DNA of 64,000 nt from Algoriphagus sp. NG3 (lineage in GTDB: Bacteria > Bacteroidota > Bacteroidia > Cytophagales > Cyclobacteriaceae), in the NCBI RefSeq assembly GCF_034119865.1, contig NZ_CP139421.1:4938501-5002500 (forward strand). The letters are read 5' to 3'. Made by a program: the position numbers and the translations under genes. The notes beneath the pieces were generated by a model, which saw nothing but the letters and a program-made list of their open reading frames with translations, was not told where the DNA came from and searched no databases. How positions within the stretch are numbered: position 1 is the first letter of the stretch; each line of letters starts with the position of its first letter. Positions 1 to 8,453 of the stretch are shown here, one piece after another.

Positions 1-126
1 CAAAGGTACCAGTACTACGATGATCACCCAGATCAGCTTATCGTTGTCATTTGCAAAATTGCTGGTGATCACGTCATAAATCGTAAAGGCATATATTGCC
101 AAGCCTATAATTCCAAGTCCGAACAT
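1..126 (-). CDS. PLDc_N-type small membrane protein (cut by window edge)
   Basis: Only the first 42 codons are in the window; the gene runs leftward off the edge. The start ATG is at 126. The protein opens with a hydrophobic helix (residues 1-18), a short polar stretch rich in Asn and Asp (about 23-29), then a second hydrophobic helix beginning with Lys-Leu-Ile-Trp. That two-helix layout, with a Trp at the start of helix two, is the phospholipase D/nuclease N-terminal (PLDc_N) pattern found in small stand-alone membrane proteins. Function of such stand-alone proteins is unknown. Family assignment is moderately secure because the C-terminal glycine/proline part cannot be seen. Confidence 0.6.
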   Translation of the reverse strand, partial: MFGLGIIGLAIYAFTIYDVITSNFANDNDKLIWVIIVVLVPL

Positions 127-338
127 AATATCAGGAGTAAGAGGTTTTAGTAGTATTTTTCAAAATCAAATTTACGGTAGGTTAGATTCCATGGTATGAA
201 ATTTGCCAAATAAGAAAACTTTCTCCAGGTGGGGTCATTTCTATCTGTTTTCTTCAGTTATTTTAACCATTGAACCAAAATAGCTTTTTTTTAAGAACCA
301 AAATATGAATATCGCTAAAAGTTAACCTCCCAATCTCT

Positions 339-2891
339 ATGAAAAGAAGTCTCCTTTCACTGTTTTTATCCTTTTTTATCCTGAGCAGCTATGCTCAGGT
401 GGACTTGAGCTATTACTTGCCGGTAGGATATACATACGACGAATCCATTCCCACGCCCAAGGAAATTTTAGGATATGAAGTTGGGGAATGGCATGCTACT
501 CATGATCAGCTTGTGATGTATATGAAGGCCGTGGCGGAAGCTTCAGATCGGGTGACTTTTGAGGAAATCGGTAGAACCTATGAGAAAAGACCGCAAGTTC
601 TTCTTACAATCACTTCTTCGGCCAATCTAGGCCGTATCGATCAGATCAAAGCTGAACGGGCAAAACTTCGGGACTCCAGAACATCGGCAGACGTGGAAAA
701 TATGCCGGTTGTCATGTTCATGGGCTATTCGGTCCACGGCAATGAACCTAGCGGCGCCAATGCTTCTTTATTGGCGGCTTACCACTTTGCAGCGGCAAAT
801 GAAATAGAAGCTGATCTGGCTGATATGGTTTTATTGTTGGACCCAGCCCTTAATCCAGATGGATTAAACCGGTTCTCATCGTGGGTAAACAGCCACAAAT
901 CTTATACTATGAATGGGGATCCTAACAATAGGGAATTCTCCGAAGCTTGGCCCCGAGGCAGAACGAACCACTATTGGTTTGATTTGAACAGAGACTGGCT
1001 GCCTGTTCAGCACCCCGAATCCAGGAACCGAGTTCGGGTTTTCCAGGATTGGCTCCCCAATATCCATCTGGATTTCCATGAAATGGGAACTAACAGTACC
1101 TTCTTTTTCCAGCCTGGAGTGCCCGCAAGAATGCATCCCCTGACTCCAGAAAAGAACCTTGAGCTGACCGCAAAGATCGGTACTTATCATGCCAGTGCAT
1201 TGGACAAAATCGGCTCACTTTATTTTAACCAAGAAAGTTACGATGACTATTACTATGGAAAAGGCTCCACCTATCCCGATGTACAGGGATCTATCGGGAT
1301 CCTTTTTGAGCAGGCAAGTTCTAGAGGTCATTTGCAGCAAAGTGCCAATGGCATGCTGAGCTTTCCTTTTACCATCAAAAACCAATTCACAGCGAATCTT
1401 TCTTCCTACGAAGCCGCAAAGGAAATGCGGCAAGAGCTGAACACCTTCATGTCTGATTTTTATAATAACATCGAAAATGAGGTAAACGCCGATCCTAACA
1501 AAGCTTATATCTTCGGTAACGAGCAGGACGATGCAAAAAGCTACCATTTGGCGGATTTGATCCTTCAGCACGACATAAAAGTATTCAGCCTGAATGAAGA
1601 TATTACGGTTAACGGGAGACGATTCAAAAGTGAAAATTCATTTATAGTCCCAGCAGACCAGCCGCAATACCGCTTGATCAAAGCGATGTTTGAGACAAGA
1701 GATACATTTAGCGACAGTTTGTTTTATGATATTTCTGCCTGGACATATCCGATGGCATTTAATCTCGATTACATGGCGCTCAATTCCCAGATTTTGAATC
1801 TTGCCAGCACGGAAGAGGTAACTAAGGACAATCTTGTCTTAAAACCAGGTGAAGTCATCGGAAGTCCTGGAGCGTATTCTTATGCAATGGAATGGACAGA
1901 TTACTATTCTCCAAAAGCAGCATATAAATTGATGGATGCAGGATTTCTAGTACGAGTAGCTACTACGGAATTCGGAACAACCGGAAAACAATTTGGCCGT
2001 GGTACGCTGTTGATTTCCAAAGGTAAAAGCGGCTTAGATGACCAGACATTTCATCAGAAAATCTCTGAGATAGCATCAGCTTCCACAGTGGACATCTACG
2101 CCCTTGACTCAGGATCCACTACCGGGGTCAACCTAGGCTCTCCGACAATAAGTCCACTTGGAAAGCCTGAAATAGCACTTTTGGTCGAAGGAGGAGTGAA
2201 TGGCTATGAAGCTGGGGAAATATGGCACTTAATGGATCAGCGATTTGAAATACCGATTACACTACTTTCGGTGGACAGGATAGGAGGAAATACCCTCGAT
2301 CGATACAACGTCCTGATTATGCCTGAAGGTAGGTACAATAGCTTGGGCAAAAGTGGTGCCTCGGCGATCCAATCCTGGGTTTCCAGAGGAGGAACATTGT
2401 TGGCAAAAGGGGGTGCTATTCAGTTTTTGAAAGCGAATGAGATAGGGAAATTCAATTTCAGGGAAGCGGCAGAACCAGAATCGGGATTGCAAAAAGCCTA
2501 CAGCGACTATGAAAATAACCGGGGCGCGAGAGTGACAGGGGGTGCGATATTCAATGCAACGCTGGATCTGACCCATCCCATCGGATATGGCTATACCACT
2601 TCGGACATCCATACCTTCCGTAACGATAATTCGTTCATGGAACCGTCCGAAAATCCTTATGCCAATCCTCTGGTCTATACTGATCAACCGTTAGCCTCAG
2701 GCTATCTTCACCCTTCCAATCTGCCTGGAATCCAGAATGGCTCAGTGATTCAGATTTCAGGAGTTGGCAGAGGACGTGTTGTTGCTTTTGCGGATAACAT
2801 GAATTTCCGGGGATTCTGGTTTGGGACAAATAAGCTCTTCATGAACGCGGTCTTTTTTGGTCAAGTGATCCAAAGCGGAACGGCTCGATAA
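339..2891 (+). CDS. secreted M14-family zinc carboxypeptidase with C-terminal GATase-like domain
   Basis: 850 residues. Residues 1-19 are a typical signal peptide ending SYA|Q, so the enzyme is exported. The M14 metallocarboxypeptidase domain covers about 55-400: zinc ligands H133 and E136 in HGNEPSG, NPDG at 172-175, NRDW at 217-220, the third zinc ligand H247 in FHEMG, and a probable catalytic Glu at 324 in FEQASSRG. From about 610 a second alpha/beta domain (starting LLVEGGVNGYEAGEIW) resembles the class I glutamine amidotransferase-like fold often attached to Bacteroidota M14 proteins; no catalytic Cys was identified there. It probably trims peptides outside the cytoplasm; substrate is unknown. 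It is a single-gene unit closed by a terminator. Confidence 0.88.
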   Translation: MKRSLLSLFLSFFILSSYAQVDLSYYLPVGYTYDESIPTPKEILGYEVGEWHATHDQLVMYMKAVAEASDRVTFEEIGRTYEKRPQVLLTITSSANLGRIDQIKAERAKLRDSRTSADVENMPVVMFMGYSVHGNEPSGANASLLAAYHFAAANEIEADLADMVLLLDPALNPDGLNRFSSWVNSHKSYTMNGDPNNREFSEAWPRGRTNHYWFDLNRDWLPVQHPESRNRVRVFQDWLPNIHLDFHEMGTNSTFFFQPGVPARMHPLTPEKNLELTAKIGTYHASALDKIGSLYFNQESYDDYYYGKGSTYPDVQGSIGILFEQASSRGHLQQSANGMLSFPFTIKNQFTANLSSYEAAKEMRQELNTFMSDFYNNIENEVNADPNKAYIFGNEQDDAKSYHLADLILQHDIKVFSLNEDITVNGRRFKSENSFIVPADQPQYRLIKAMFETRDTFSDSLFYDISAWTYPMAFNLDYMALNSQILNLASTEEVTKDNLVLKPGEVIGSPGAYSYAMEWTDYYSPKAAYKLMDAGFLVRVATTEFGTTGKQFGRGTLLISKGKSGLDDQTFHQKISEIASASTVDIYALDSGSTTGVNLGSPTISPLGKPEIALLVEGGVNGYEAGEIWHLMDQRFEIPITLLSVDRIGGNTLDRYNVLIMPEGRYNSLGKSGASAIQSWVSRGGTLLAKGGAIQFLKANEIGKFNFREAAEPESGLQKAYSDYENNRGARVTGGAIFNATLDLTHPIGYGYTTSDIHTFRNDNSFMEPSENPYANPLVYTDQPLASGYLHPSNLPGIQNGSVIQISGVGRGRVVAFADNMNFRGFWFGTNKLFMNAVFFGQVIQSGTAR

Positions 2892-2903
2892 TTACAATCA
2901 TTT

Positions 2904-2937
2904 AAATCCCGGATCAAGATTCGGGATTTTCTTTTTT
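2904..2937 (+). terminator. intrinsic terminator after the M14 peptidase
   Basis: An 8-bp perfect stem (AAATCCCG at 2904-2911, CGGGATTT at 2922-2929) with a 10-base loop is followed by a T-rich run. It starts 12 bases after the peptidase stop codon. Confidence 0.75.
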
Positions 2938-2998
2938 CTACAGGGCTAACTCTGGCCAAAAATTTTGCGTAAGCAAGCCTAATGAATTTTACTATTAT

Positions 2999-4123
2999 AT
3001 GTCTATGAATATTTCTACAGGGTTTTTGACGGTCTTGGCCTTATCGGTTTTTGGTAGTATAGCCTTTGCTCAGGATATGAGTTTTGAGGATTACAATCCG
3101 CCTTCCACACTCAAAGTCCCTGAGCATCCGGTTCAGCGTGCTAAGTTTCCATTTGTGGATATTCACAGTCATCAAGGAGGTATAAATGAGCAAAGAATCG
3201 GCGAACTTATCGCAGAAATGGATGAGTTGAATATGGGTGTTTTGGTCAACCTAAGTGGGCGGGGTTTTGGCCGGGGAGACAGCAATAGCCAGCAGGATTA
3301 CATAAAGGCCATGCTGAAGGAGTTCAATGCCTATGCTCCAGGTCGGTTTATGGTATTCACCAATTTAAATTTTGCGGGGTTTGGAGATGAAAACTGGACT
3401 AGGATTGCGGTAAAGGAACTGGAAGAAGATGTAGCTGCAGGAGCCAGCGGACTGAAAATTTATAAAAGTCTGGGATTGAATGTGAAGGATGTGGATGGAA
3501 ACAGAGTGCCTGTAAATCATCCGGATTTGGATGCAGTGTGGGCTAAGGCAGGAGAATTGGGAATTCCCGTGATCATCCATTCTGCCGATCCAGCACAGTT
3601 TTGGCAGCCTATGGATGGTACTAATGAGCGCTGGCTAGAACTGAAAACCCATCCCAACCGCCAGCGGGGAGCTGATAATCCGGCACCGTTTGAGCAGATT
3701 ATGGCTGAGCAGCATGATGTGTTTGCCAAGCATCCCGAGACGACTTTTATCAATGCGCATATGGGCTGGATGGCAAATGATCTGGAGGCCGCAAGCGCAC
3801 ATTTGGAAAAATATCCAAATGTCAATTTTGGAATCGGGGCGGTGATTGCTGAGTTTGGCAGGCAGCCGAGACGGGCTAAAGAATTTTTTGAAAAGTATCA
3901 GGATAGAGTCCTCTTCGGAAAAGATGCCTATAATAAGGAGGAGTTTTATACTTATTTCCGTGTGCTGGAAACCGAAGACGAATATTTTCCTTACTACAAA
4001 AAGTACCATGCTTTTTGGGCTATGTATGGTCTTGGGCTTTCTGATGAGGTCTTGAAGAAGTTGTATTACAAAAATGCGCTGCGGATCGTACCAGGAATGG
4101 ATAAGAATGTTTTTCCGGATTGA
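2999..4123 (+). CDS. secreted amidohydrolase-2 family metal-dependent hydrolase
   Basis: 374 residues with an N-terminal signal peptide ending near SIAFAQ (about residue 25). The start at 2999 (ATG-TCT-ATG) gives a normal signal peptide; an ATG two codons later is equally possible. The mature part is a TIM-barrel amidohydrolase: the HxH metal motif appears as FVDIHSHQGG near residue 57, further barrel residues as VIIHSADP (about 192) and FINAHMGW (about 250), and the late Asp as LFGKDAYN (about 310). Such proteins hydrolyse or decarboxylate cyclic and amide substrates; this one is exported, and the substrate cannot be told. It lies 107 bases after the M14 gene with a terminator between, so it is probably transcribed separately. 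Confidence 0.8.
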   Translation: MSMNISTGFLTVLALSVFGSIAFAQDMSFEDYNPPSTLKVPEHPVQRAKFPFVDIHSHQGGINEQRIGELIAEMDELNMGVLVNLSGRGFGRGDSNSQQDYIKAMLKEFNAYAPGRFMVFTNLNFAGFGDENWTRIAVKELEEDVAAGASGLKIYKSLGLNVKDVDGNRVPVNHPDLDAVWAKAGELGIPVIIHSADPAQFWQPMDGTNERWLELKTHPNRQRGADNPAPFEQIMAEQHDVFAKHPETTFINAHMGWMANDLEAASAHLEKYPNVNFGIGAVIAEFGRQPRRAKEFFEKYQDRVLFGKDAYNKEEFYTYFRVLETEDEYFPYYKKYHAFWAMYGLGLSDEVLKKLYYKNALRIVPGMDKNVFPD

Positions 4124-4136
4124 TGGGGATGTTTTA

Positions 4137-4200
4137 CCGCAGATGGCCGCTGATCTGTCCCGCAGATAAGAGCTGGTTGAAAACGCTGATTCCCGCAGAT
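4137..4200. repeat. decayed intergenic repeat with CCGCAGAT units
   Basis: The octamer CCGCAGAT occurs at 4137-4144, 4160-4167 and 4193-4200, with related GCTGAT words between. Similar CGCAGAT-rich intergenic repeats are common in Bacteroidota genomes. This copy is short and irregular, so it looks like a remnant. Confidence 0.45.
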
Positions 4201-4244
4201 TTTGGACTTTGTCTGTCTACAGTTCTTTCATCCCCGATTCTTAT

Positions 4245-4345
4245 TATGTAAAGCAGCTTAACATAGCATCCCGTATATGTAAAGAAAATCGAAAAATCTT
4301 TACATAAGGCGGGGTATATGTAAAGAAACTATAACTTTTCTTTAC
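4245..4345. promoter_or_regulatory. phased TATGTAAAG repeat cluster (possible operator)
   Basis: TATGTAAAG(A) occurs directly at 4245-4253, 4276-4285 and 4317-4326, inverted as TCTTTACATA at 4297-4306, and partly inverted (TCTTTAC) at 4339-4345. Starts are 31, 21, 20 and 22 bases apart, close to whole DNA turns, as expected for one protein family binding one face of the helix. The 4276-4306 pair is also a perfect 10-bp inverted repeat with an 11-base spacer. No intact regulator gene is next to it. It could instead be a decayed mobile repeat. Confidence 0.4.
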
Positions 4346-4463
4346 TGCCGCAAATTATCTTAATAAGCTGGCAGAAGATGGAGTACTGCGAAAGGAGAAA
4401 CTGGGCACAGGGAATTACTATGTAAATGAGAAGCTGTTTTCCTTACTTTCGGTTAGTTCCTAG
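4335..4463 (+). pseudogene. 3' remnant of a Fic-family protein gene (winged-helix tail)
   Basis: The frame ending at the TAG at 4461-4463 reads TAANYLNKLAEDGVLRKEKL and then GTGNYYVNEKLFSLL. This matches the C-terminal winged-helix region typical of Bacteroidota Fic-domain AMPylase-like proteins: a recognition helix with an A-x-x-Y-L-x-x-L pattern, then the wing with NYYxN and a Leu-rich end. There is an in-frame TAA at 4332-4334 directly upstream and no Fic core (HPFxxGNGR) anywhere near, so only the last 42 codons survive. The call rests on motif resemblance. Confidence 0.55.
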
Positions 4464-4544
4464 CGTAAGGATTAAGGGATTCTGTGTCGGCACAGGTCAC
4501 AGAAAATTCAACTGGGTAAATTATAGACGAAACAAATAGGCAGA

Positions 4545-5015
4545 TTGATGAGTCCGATATTCCAAGAAAAGAAGCTCAGAATAAAAGCGACATTGAAATA
4601 TGTAGTAGTGCTATTGCTGATTTTGATGGTGACGATTGTTCAAGATTTCTTTCACTCCCGGGATTTTGACCATTCCATCTATTTGGCAGAGAAGCGTCTC
4701 ATCAATTCCTTATGGATCCTGATTTTACCGGTTACTATATTTTGGAATGTACTATTCAGAAAGATGCCATTCCTTGCCAATATCCGTGTCCTTCTGGTTA
4801 AAAGGCTTCTATTTATTTTTTTTGCTACTATTTTCCATCTTTTTCTATTTGCAGGATTAGCGGACTTTATTTCGAAGGCTTTCTTGGAGCTGCATCTTCC
4901 TTTCCTGATTAATTTGCGGTTCGCCGTTTCGGAGGAACTGTACAAATATTTTCTTATTTATTCTATTATAGCTTTATTACTGGTTAAGAATCACAAACAT
5001 GTTAGAGCTAGTTGA
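4545..5015 (+). CDS. hypothetical integral membrane protein
   Basis: 156 residues, not recognised. A positively charged N-terminus is followed by about four hydrophobic helices (roughly 16-33, 52-68, 84-108 and 132-147), so it is a small inner-membrane protein. The start ATG-ATG-AGT at 4545 gives the longest form; one codon less is equally likely. Its last 17 bases overlap the next gene on the same strand, which suggests translational coupling and a joint role. Nothing in the sequence indicates a reaction or ligand. Confidence 0.55.
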   Translation: MMSPIFQEKKLRIKATLKYVVVLLLILMVTIVQDFFHSRDFDHSIYLAEKRLINSLWILILPVTIFWNVLFRKMPFLANIRVLLVKRLLFIFFATIFHLFLFAGLADFISKAFLELHLPFLINLRFAVSEELYKYFLIYSIIALLLVKNHKHVRAS

Positions 5016-5502
5016 TGGAAGTCAAGGGTTTAACCACCCCAATACCTCGATATGGAGTCGAGGTCGTTTTTTTGGGATTGTATTGATTGGCATGGGTCTA
5101 GTGGTGTTACTGACCCCGTTATTTGTGAAAGTGGAAACACAGGCACTTCAAATCGGCCTTGTGGCTGGGATACCCCTAGTCATTGGGTTTTTTTTGGTTT
5201 CTACATTCACAGGGACTCACATTGATTTTCGGAATAATCGATTCAAGAAATATCAAAGCGTTTTATGGTTCAGATTTGGTGATTGGCAAGAACTCCCAAA
5301 GATCAGCAAAGCAGAGATTGTCCATCATACCTTCTTAAAAAGAAATGTGCCAAATGGCATCAGTCCCACACTTTCCCTACAAGTCACGGTTTATAAATGT
5401 GTTTTGCTGTCTGAGGACGCTAAGTTGCTGGTACTGGAATTTACCAGAGAAAAGAATGCAATTCTGGCTTTGGAAAAAATAAAGGTGGGGTTGGGGATTT
5501 GA
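4999..5502 (+). CDS. hypothetical membrane protein with cytoplasmic C-terminal domain
   Basis: 167 residues, not recognised. Two hydrophobic helices form a hairpin (about 25-43 and 49-69). A soluble beta-rich domain of about 95 residues follows, starting HIDFRNNRFKKYQSV. That arrangement (helical hairpin plus a small beta domain beginning with a basic patch) recalls bacterial PH-like or YdbT-type membrane proteins, but the match is too weak to name. The start ATG lies inside the end of the preceding membrane gene, 17 bases of overlap, so the two are probably co-translated. Confidence 0.5.
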   Translation: MLELVDGSQGFNHPNTSIWSRGRFFGIVLIGMGLVVLLTPLFVKVETQALQIGLVAGIPLVIGFFLVSTFTGTHIDFRNNRFKKYQSVLWFRFGDWQELPKISKAEIVHHTFLKRNVPNGISPTLSLQVTVYKCVLLSEDAKLLVLEFTREKNAILALEKIKVGLGI

Positions 5503-5546
5503 AAAATAGTTATCGGCAATAGTTTCTCAAACAATACTAAAAAAGG

Positions 5547-5717
5547 CTATTCTGTATAATGACCATAAGCAGATATTAGAGTTACAGTTATTGTTTGACC
5601 GTTAACTGAATAGATTAGACGATGTTTTGAGTTTAGTCTTCTAGACCATAAACCGGATTTCTTGATTTTCTCAATATCTTTAAGTGCCTTTTGGGTAAAG
5701 TAGATTTCAAAGGTCAG
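5547..5717 (-). pseudogene. broken YoeB/Txe-like toxin gene (internal deletion, lost start)
   Basis: The frame just after the antitoxin reads TFEIYFTQKALKDIEKIKKS, then GLWSRRLNSKHRLIYSV, then a C-terminal end with ISAYGHYTE and a stop at 5547. Start and end match the YoeB/Txe RNase family: a basic first helix, the W-S-R-R and H-R-L core and the late HY residues. The middle is missing: about 30 residues, including the usual GKPEPLK stretch, are absent, so it has 56 residues against the usual 84-90. The expected start is CTG, not ATG. In an intact pair an ATG here would overlap the antitoxin stop as ATGA; here the sequence is CTGA. The toxin is very likely dead. Confidence 0.7.
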
Positions 5718-5965
5718 GAGTGGAGCAACTTTTTTCGCTCATTTCGATCCATCTTCACTACTCTTCCTTCTTTTACTTCAATTAATCCTGCTTCAATTTC
5801 AGCAAGGTTTTTCGGGTTTTCGAAATACGGGTCATTGCTTGGAGAAGGATTCAAAGTGCTTTTAGAAACCTCCTTTTCAAAGAAATCAACTTTGAATGCT
5901 TTTGCAAGCTTTTTAAAAGCCCCTAGGATTTCTTCGTTATCTGTTTGTATCTCAATTGCTTTCAT
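5714..5965 (-). CDS. type II antitoxin-like protein (DUF2683-like)
   Basis: 83 residues, ATG at 5965. The N-terminus (MKAIEIQTDNEEILGAFKKL) and the following helix plus FFEKE resemble small Bacteroidota antitoxins that accompany YoeB-type toxins. A second half contains FENPKNLAEIEAGLIEVKEG, the typical toxin-wrapping segment. Its TGA stop overlaps the first codon of the toxin relic by two bases. The antitoxin frame is intact while its toxin is broken, so it may persist as an orphan DNA-binding or anti-addiction protein. Family naming is tentative; the pairing with the toxin relic is the stronger evidence. Confidence 0.6.
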   Translation of the reverse strand: MKAIEIQTDNEEILGAFKKLAKAFKVDFFEKEVSKSTLNPSPSNDPYFENPKNLAEIEAGLIEVKEGRVVKMDRNERKKLLHS

Positions 5966-6042
5966 AGCTCAAATATACGGATTATCGATGGTCAAGATTC
6001 GTTTTATACCATTTTCGTTTATGCTATATAAATCTCAAATTA

Positions 6043-8430
6043 TTAGAACTTCAAGTTCAGTCCCACCATAAAATTGGTGCCGGCCATCGGGTAGTAGTAA
6101 TTCTCGGTCACTAATTCCTTCTGGTTTTCACCCGGTACAAAATAGCTGAAGGTATAGCCGTTTGGCTCGTACATCTCATTGAAGATATTATTCACCATCA
6201 GGTTCAGCTCGATGCTTTTGAAATATCTCGGTTGCACTGAGTAGCTGACACGGAAGTCATTGGTGAAAAAAGCATCCAAGGAGCGTGCCTCATTTCCGGT
6301 ATTATCCAGATACTGCTTGCCTACATACTTGCTCATCCAGTTCAGGGATAGATTTTTCACCGGCTTATATTCAATAATGGCAGAGGAAACCACATTTGGA
6401 GAAAAGGCGATATCTGTGTCTGAATACTGGATCTCTTCCTGGGTGAACTCATCTGTGCTGTAGTCATCTATGTACTCAGTGAATTCTTTGATCTTATTTT
6501 GGCTCAAAGCCAGATTGGCACCTAGAGTCCACCGTTTTGAAAGTCTATAAGCCCCATCCAATTCTATTCCTGCACGGTAAGAATTAGGCACATTTTCCCG
6601 GATATAGGCACCTACATTATTGATCTGTCCGGTAAGAATCAGCTGGTCTTTGTAGTCCATGTAGTAGAAATTCGCATTGTAATTGAATCTTCCGCTTTGT
6701 GCGCGGATACCTGCCTCTACATTGTTGAGCCGCTCAGGTCTGGGTACTTCTGTGATTGGATTATCGGTGAAATCTGACCGGGTAGGTTCTCGGTTTGCCA
6801 CCGCATAGCTCGCATACCAGGTTTTGCCATTTTTTTCATAGCTCAGGCCGAATTTTGGATTGAAGAAGGTGTATTTCTCTTCTCCATCCACGATTCTCCC
6901 ATCGTCATTTACCCCCACAAAAGAGTAATCGATCCCTCTCACCTGAAGGTCACCAAATAGATACAACCCAGAGGAGACTTCATGAGTAGCTTTGAGATAG
7001 ATGTTACGGTCATCTTTGACTGCATTGTTGTCATAGTATCGATCCCGGATGTCGGTATCCCCGGCGATTCTGGCCCAGATGATTTCCCCGAAGTGATCTC
7101 CATCGTAGCGGTTGACCCCACCGCCAAGAACCATGTCCCATTTCCCATTGTCTGAGACATAGTTAATAGATGCCACGGCGCCATAGAAGTCATTGTCCAG
7201 CCATCGCCGGCGGATAATATCCGTGCTGCTGATGGTAGAATCTCCGATGATGAGATTTGGAAGGTTATAGTTGGCGAAGTCATCGTCTGCCCTATACTGC
7301 TCATAATAACCCCGACCGTAGGTATAGTGTAGAGCCGCATGGGTTTTCCAGTTGCTTCCGATTTTCCCGGTATAGATCAGCTGGTAATGATCCTGCTGGT
7401 AGTTGTCAGTTTCATTATCGTAGGTATAATAATTCCACGTCCGGTCATTTTCGAGCTTTGATTCAGGAAGACCATACCAGCTTTGATAGGTTTTTTCCTG
7501 GCCTGAGAATACATTGAGTTTCAGCACATGGTTTTCTCCATAGAATCCTGCAGAGACAAAGTAGGATTTCAGGTCTGAGGAAGCCCGATCCACATAGCCG
7601 TCCGAACTGATCTTTGAAAGGCGGGCATCGACAGCAAATCGATTGTTCAGTAAGCCGGTACCGGCTTTTACGGTATGTCTCCAGGAGTTGAAGGAGCCTG
7701 CGGAATTGCTGATTTCGGCATAGGCATCATCCTGTCGGGTATCAGTCTGGAAATTTAGGCTGGCACCGAATGTTGCGGCCCCATTTGTGGATGTGCCTAC
7801 ACCTCGCTGGATCTGGAGATTGTCCACGGAGCTGGCAAAGTCTGGCATATTTACCCAGAAAACCCCGTGGGATTCTGCATCATTCATGGGGATACCATTC
7901 ACCGTGACATTGATTCTAGTCTGATCAGAGCCTCGGATACGCATACCGGTGTAGCCAATGCCTGCTCCTGCATCTGAGTGTGTGACCACAGAAGGTGTGA
8001 AGTTCAGCAGCATGGGAATGTCCTGTCCGAGATTTCTCTTTGCCAGTTCTTCCTTACTGATTTCCTGAAAAGTAGTAGGCGTAGTCTGTGCCGCTCTAGT
8101 GGCGGAGACGATAAATTCCTCGGTCAGCAGATCCGTCGGGTTTAGGCGTATAGTCAGTTCGCCTGCGTAAGGAAGTTCCAGACTTTGCTTTACAGTCGTG
8201 TATCCAAGGTAGGATACCCTTAGATCCAGAGCGCCATTTGATAATTTATTAATAGTAAAAAATCCATTCTCGTCAGATACTCCACCTTTACCCTGATTTT
8301 CTGCCCATACGGATGCACCTACTAGTGGTTCTCCAGATGAGGCATCCAGCACTTTTCCGGTTAGAGATTGCTGTGCAATGGTTGAAATTGAAGCCAGGCA
8401 AAAAGCCAAGCCAAGAAATATATTTTTCAT
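6043..8430 (-). CDS. TonB-dependent outer-membrane receptor, probable thiamin (or precursor) importer
   Basis: 795 residues with signal peptide 1-19 (ISTIA|Q). Order of parts: carboxypeptidase-regulatory-like beta-sandwich (about 22-105, SLTGKVLDASSGEPLVGASV), TonB plug (about 110-235, with RIRGSDQTRINVTVNGIPMN and the QIQRGVGTSTNGAATFGASL lattice), and a 22-strand-type barrel ending with Phe at the C-terminus. It energises uptake across the outer membrane through TonB-ExbBD. A TPP riboswitch lies about 145 bases upstream, so expression should fall when thiamin pyrophosphate is plentiful. TPP-controlled TonB receptors are known in Bacteroidota. No inner-membrane thiamin transporter (PnuT) or thiamin kinase gene is adjacent here. 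Substrate identity is inferred from the riboswitch alone. Confidence 0.9.
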   Translation of the reverse strand: MKNIFLGLAFCLASISTIAQQSLTGKVLDASSGEPLVGASVWAENQGKGGVSDENGFFTINKLSNGALDLRVSYLGYTTVKQSLELPYAGELTIRLNPTDLLTEEFIVSATRAAQTTPTTFQEISKEELAKRNLGQDIPMLLNFTPSVVTHSDAGAGIGYTGMRIRGSDQTRINVTVNGIPMNDAESHGVFWVNMPDFASSVDNLQIQRGVGTSTNGAATFGASLNFQTDTRQDDAYAEISNSAGSFNSWRHTVKAGTGLLNNRFAVDARLSKISSDGYVDRASSDLKSYFVSAGFYGENHVLKLNVFSGQEKTYQSWYGLPESKLENDRTWNYYTYDNETDNYQQDHYQLIYTGKIGSNWKTHAALHYTYGRGYYEQYRADDDFANYNLPNLIIGDSTISSTDIIRRRWLDNDFYGAVASINYVSDNGKWDMVLGGGVNRYDGDHFGEIIWARIAGDTDIRDRYYDNNAVKDDRNIYLKATHEVSSGLYLFGDLQVRGIDYSFVGVNDDGRIVDGEEKYTFFNPKFGLSYEKNGKTWYASYAVANREPTRSDFTDNPITEVPRPERLNNVEAGIRAQSGRFNYNANFYYMDYKDQLILTGQINNVGAYIRENVPNSYRAGIELDGAYRLSKRWTLGANLALSQNKIKEFTEYIDDYSTDEFTQEEIQYSDTDIAFSPNVVSSAIIEYKPVKNLSLNWMSKYVGKQYLDNTGNEARSLDAFFTNDFRVSYSVQPRYFKSIELNLMVNNIFNEMYEPNGYTFSYFVPGENQKELVTENYYYPMAGTNFMVGLNLKF

Positions 8431-8440
8431 ATTTGAAAGT

Positions 8441-8453
8441 CTCCTTGAGGGAG
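8441..8453 (-). promoter_or_regulatory. Shine-Dalgarno site that can fold with an upstream CTCC
   Basis: On the minus strand the leader reads CTCCCTCAAGGAG ending 10 bases before the receptor ATG. AAGGAG is a strong ribosome binding site, unusual in a phylum where such sites are often weak. The upstream CTCC can pair with GGAG around a 5-base loop. This could be the switch output of the riboswitch upstream, but a 4-bp stem alone is weak evidence. Confidence 0.4.

Noticed and set aside
876..1571. Long antisense frames inside the M14 gene (and similar ones inside the receptor, gltB and gldE genes)
   Set aside because: They mirror strongly supported genes on the other strand and show no family resemblance.
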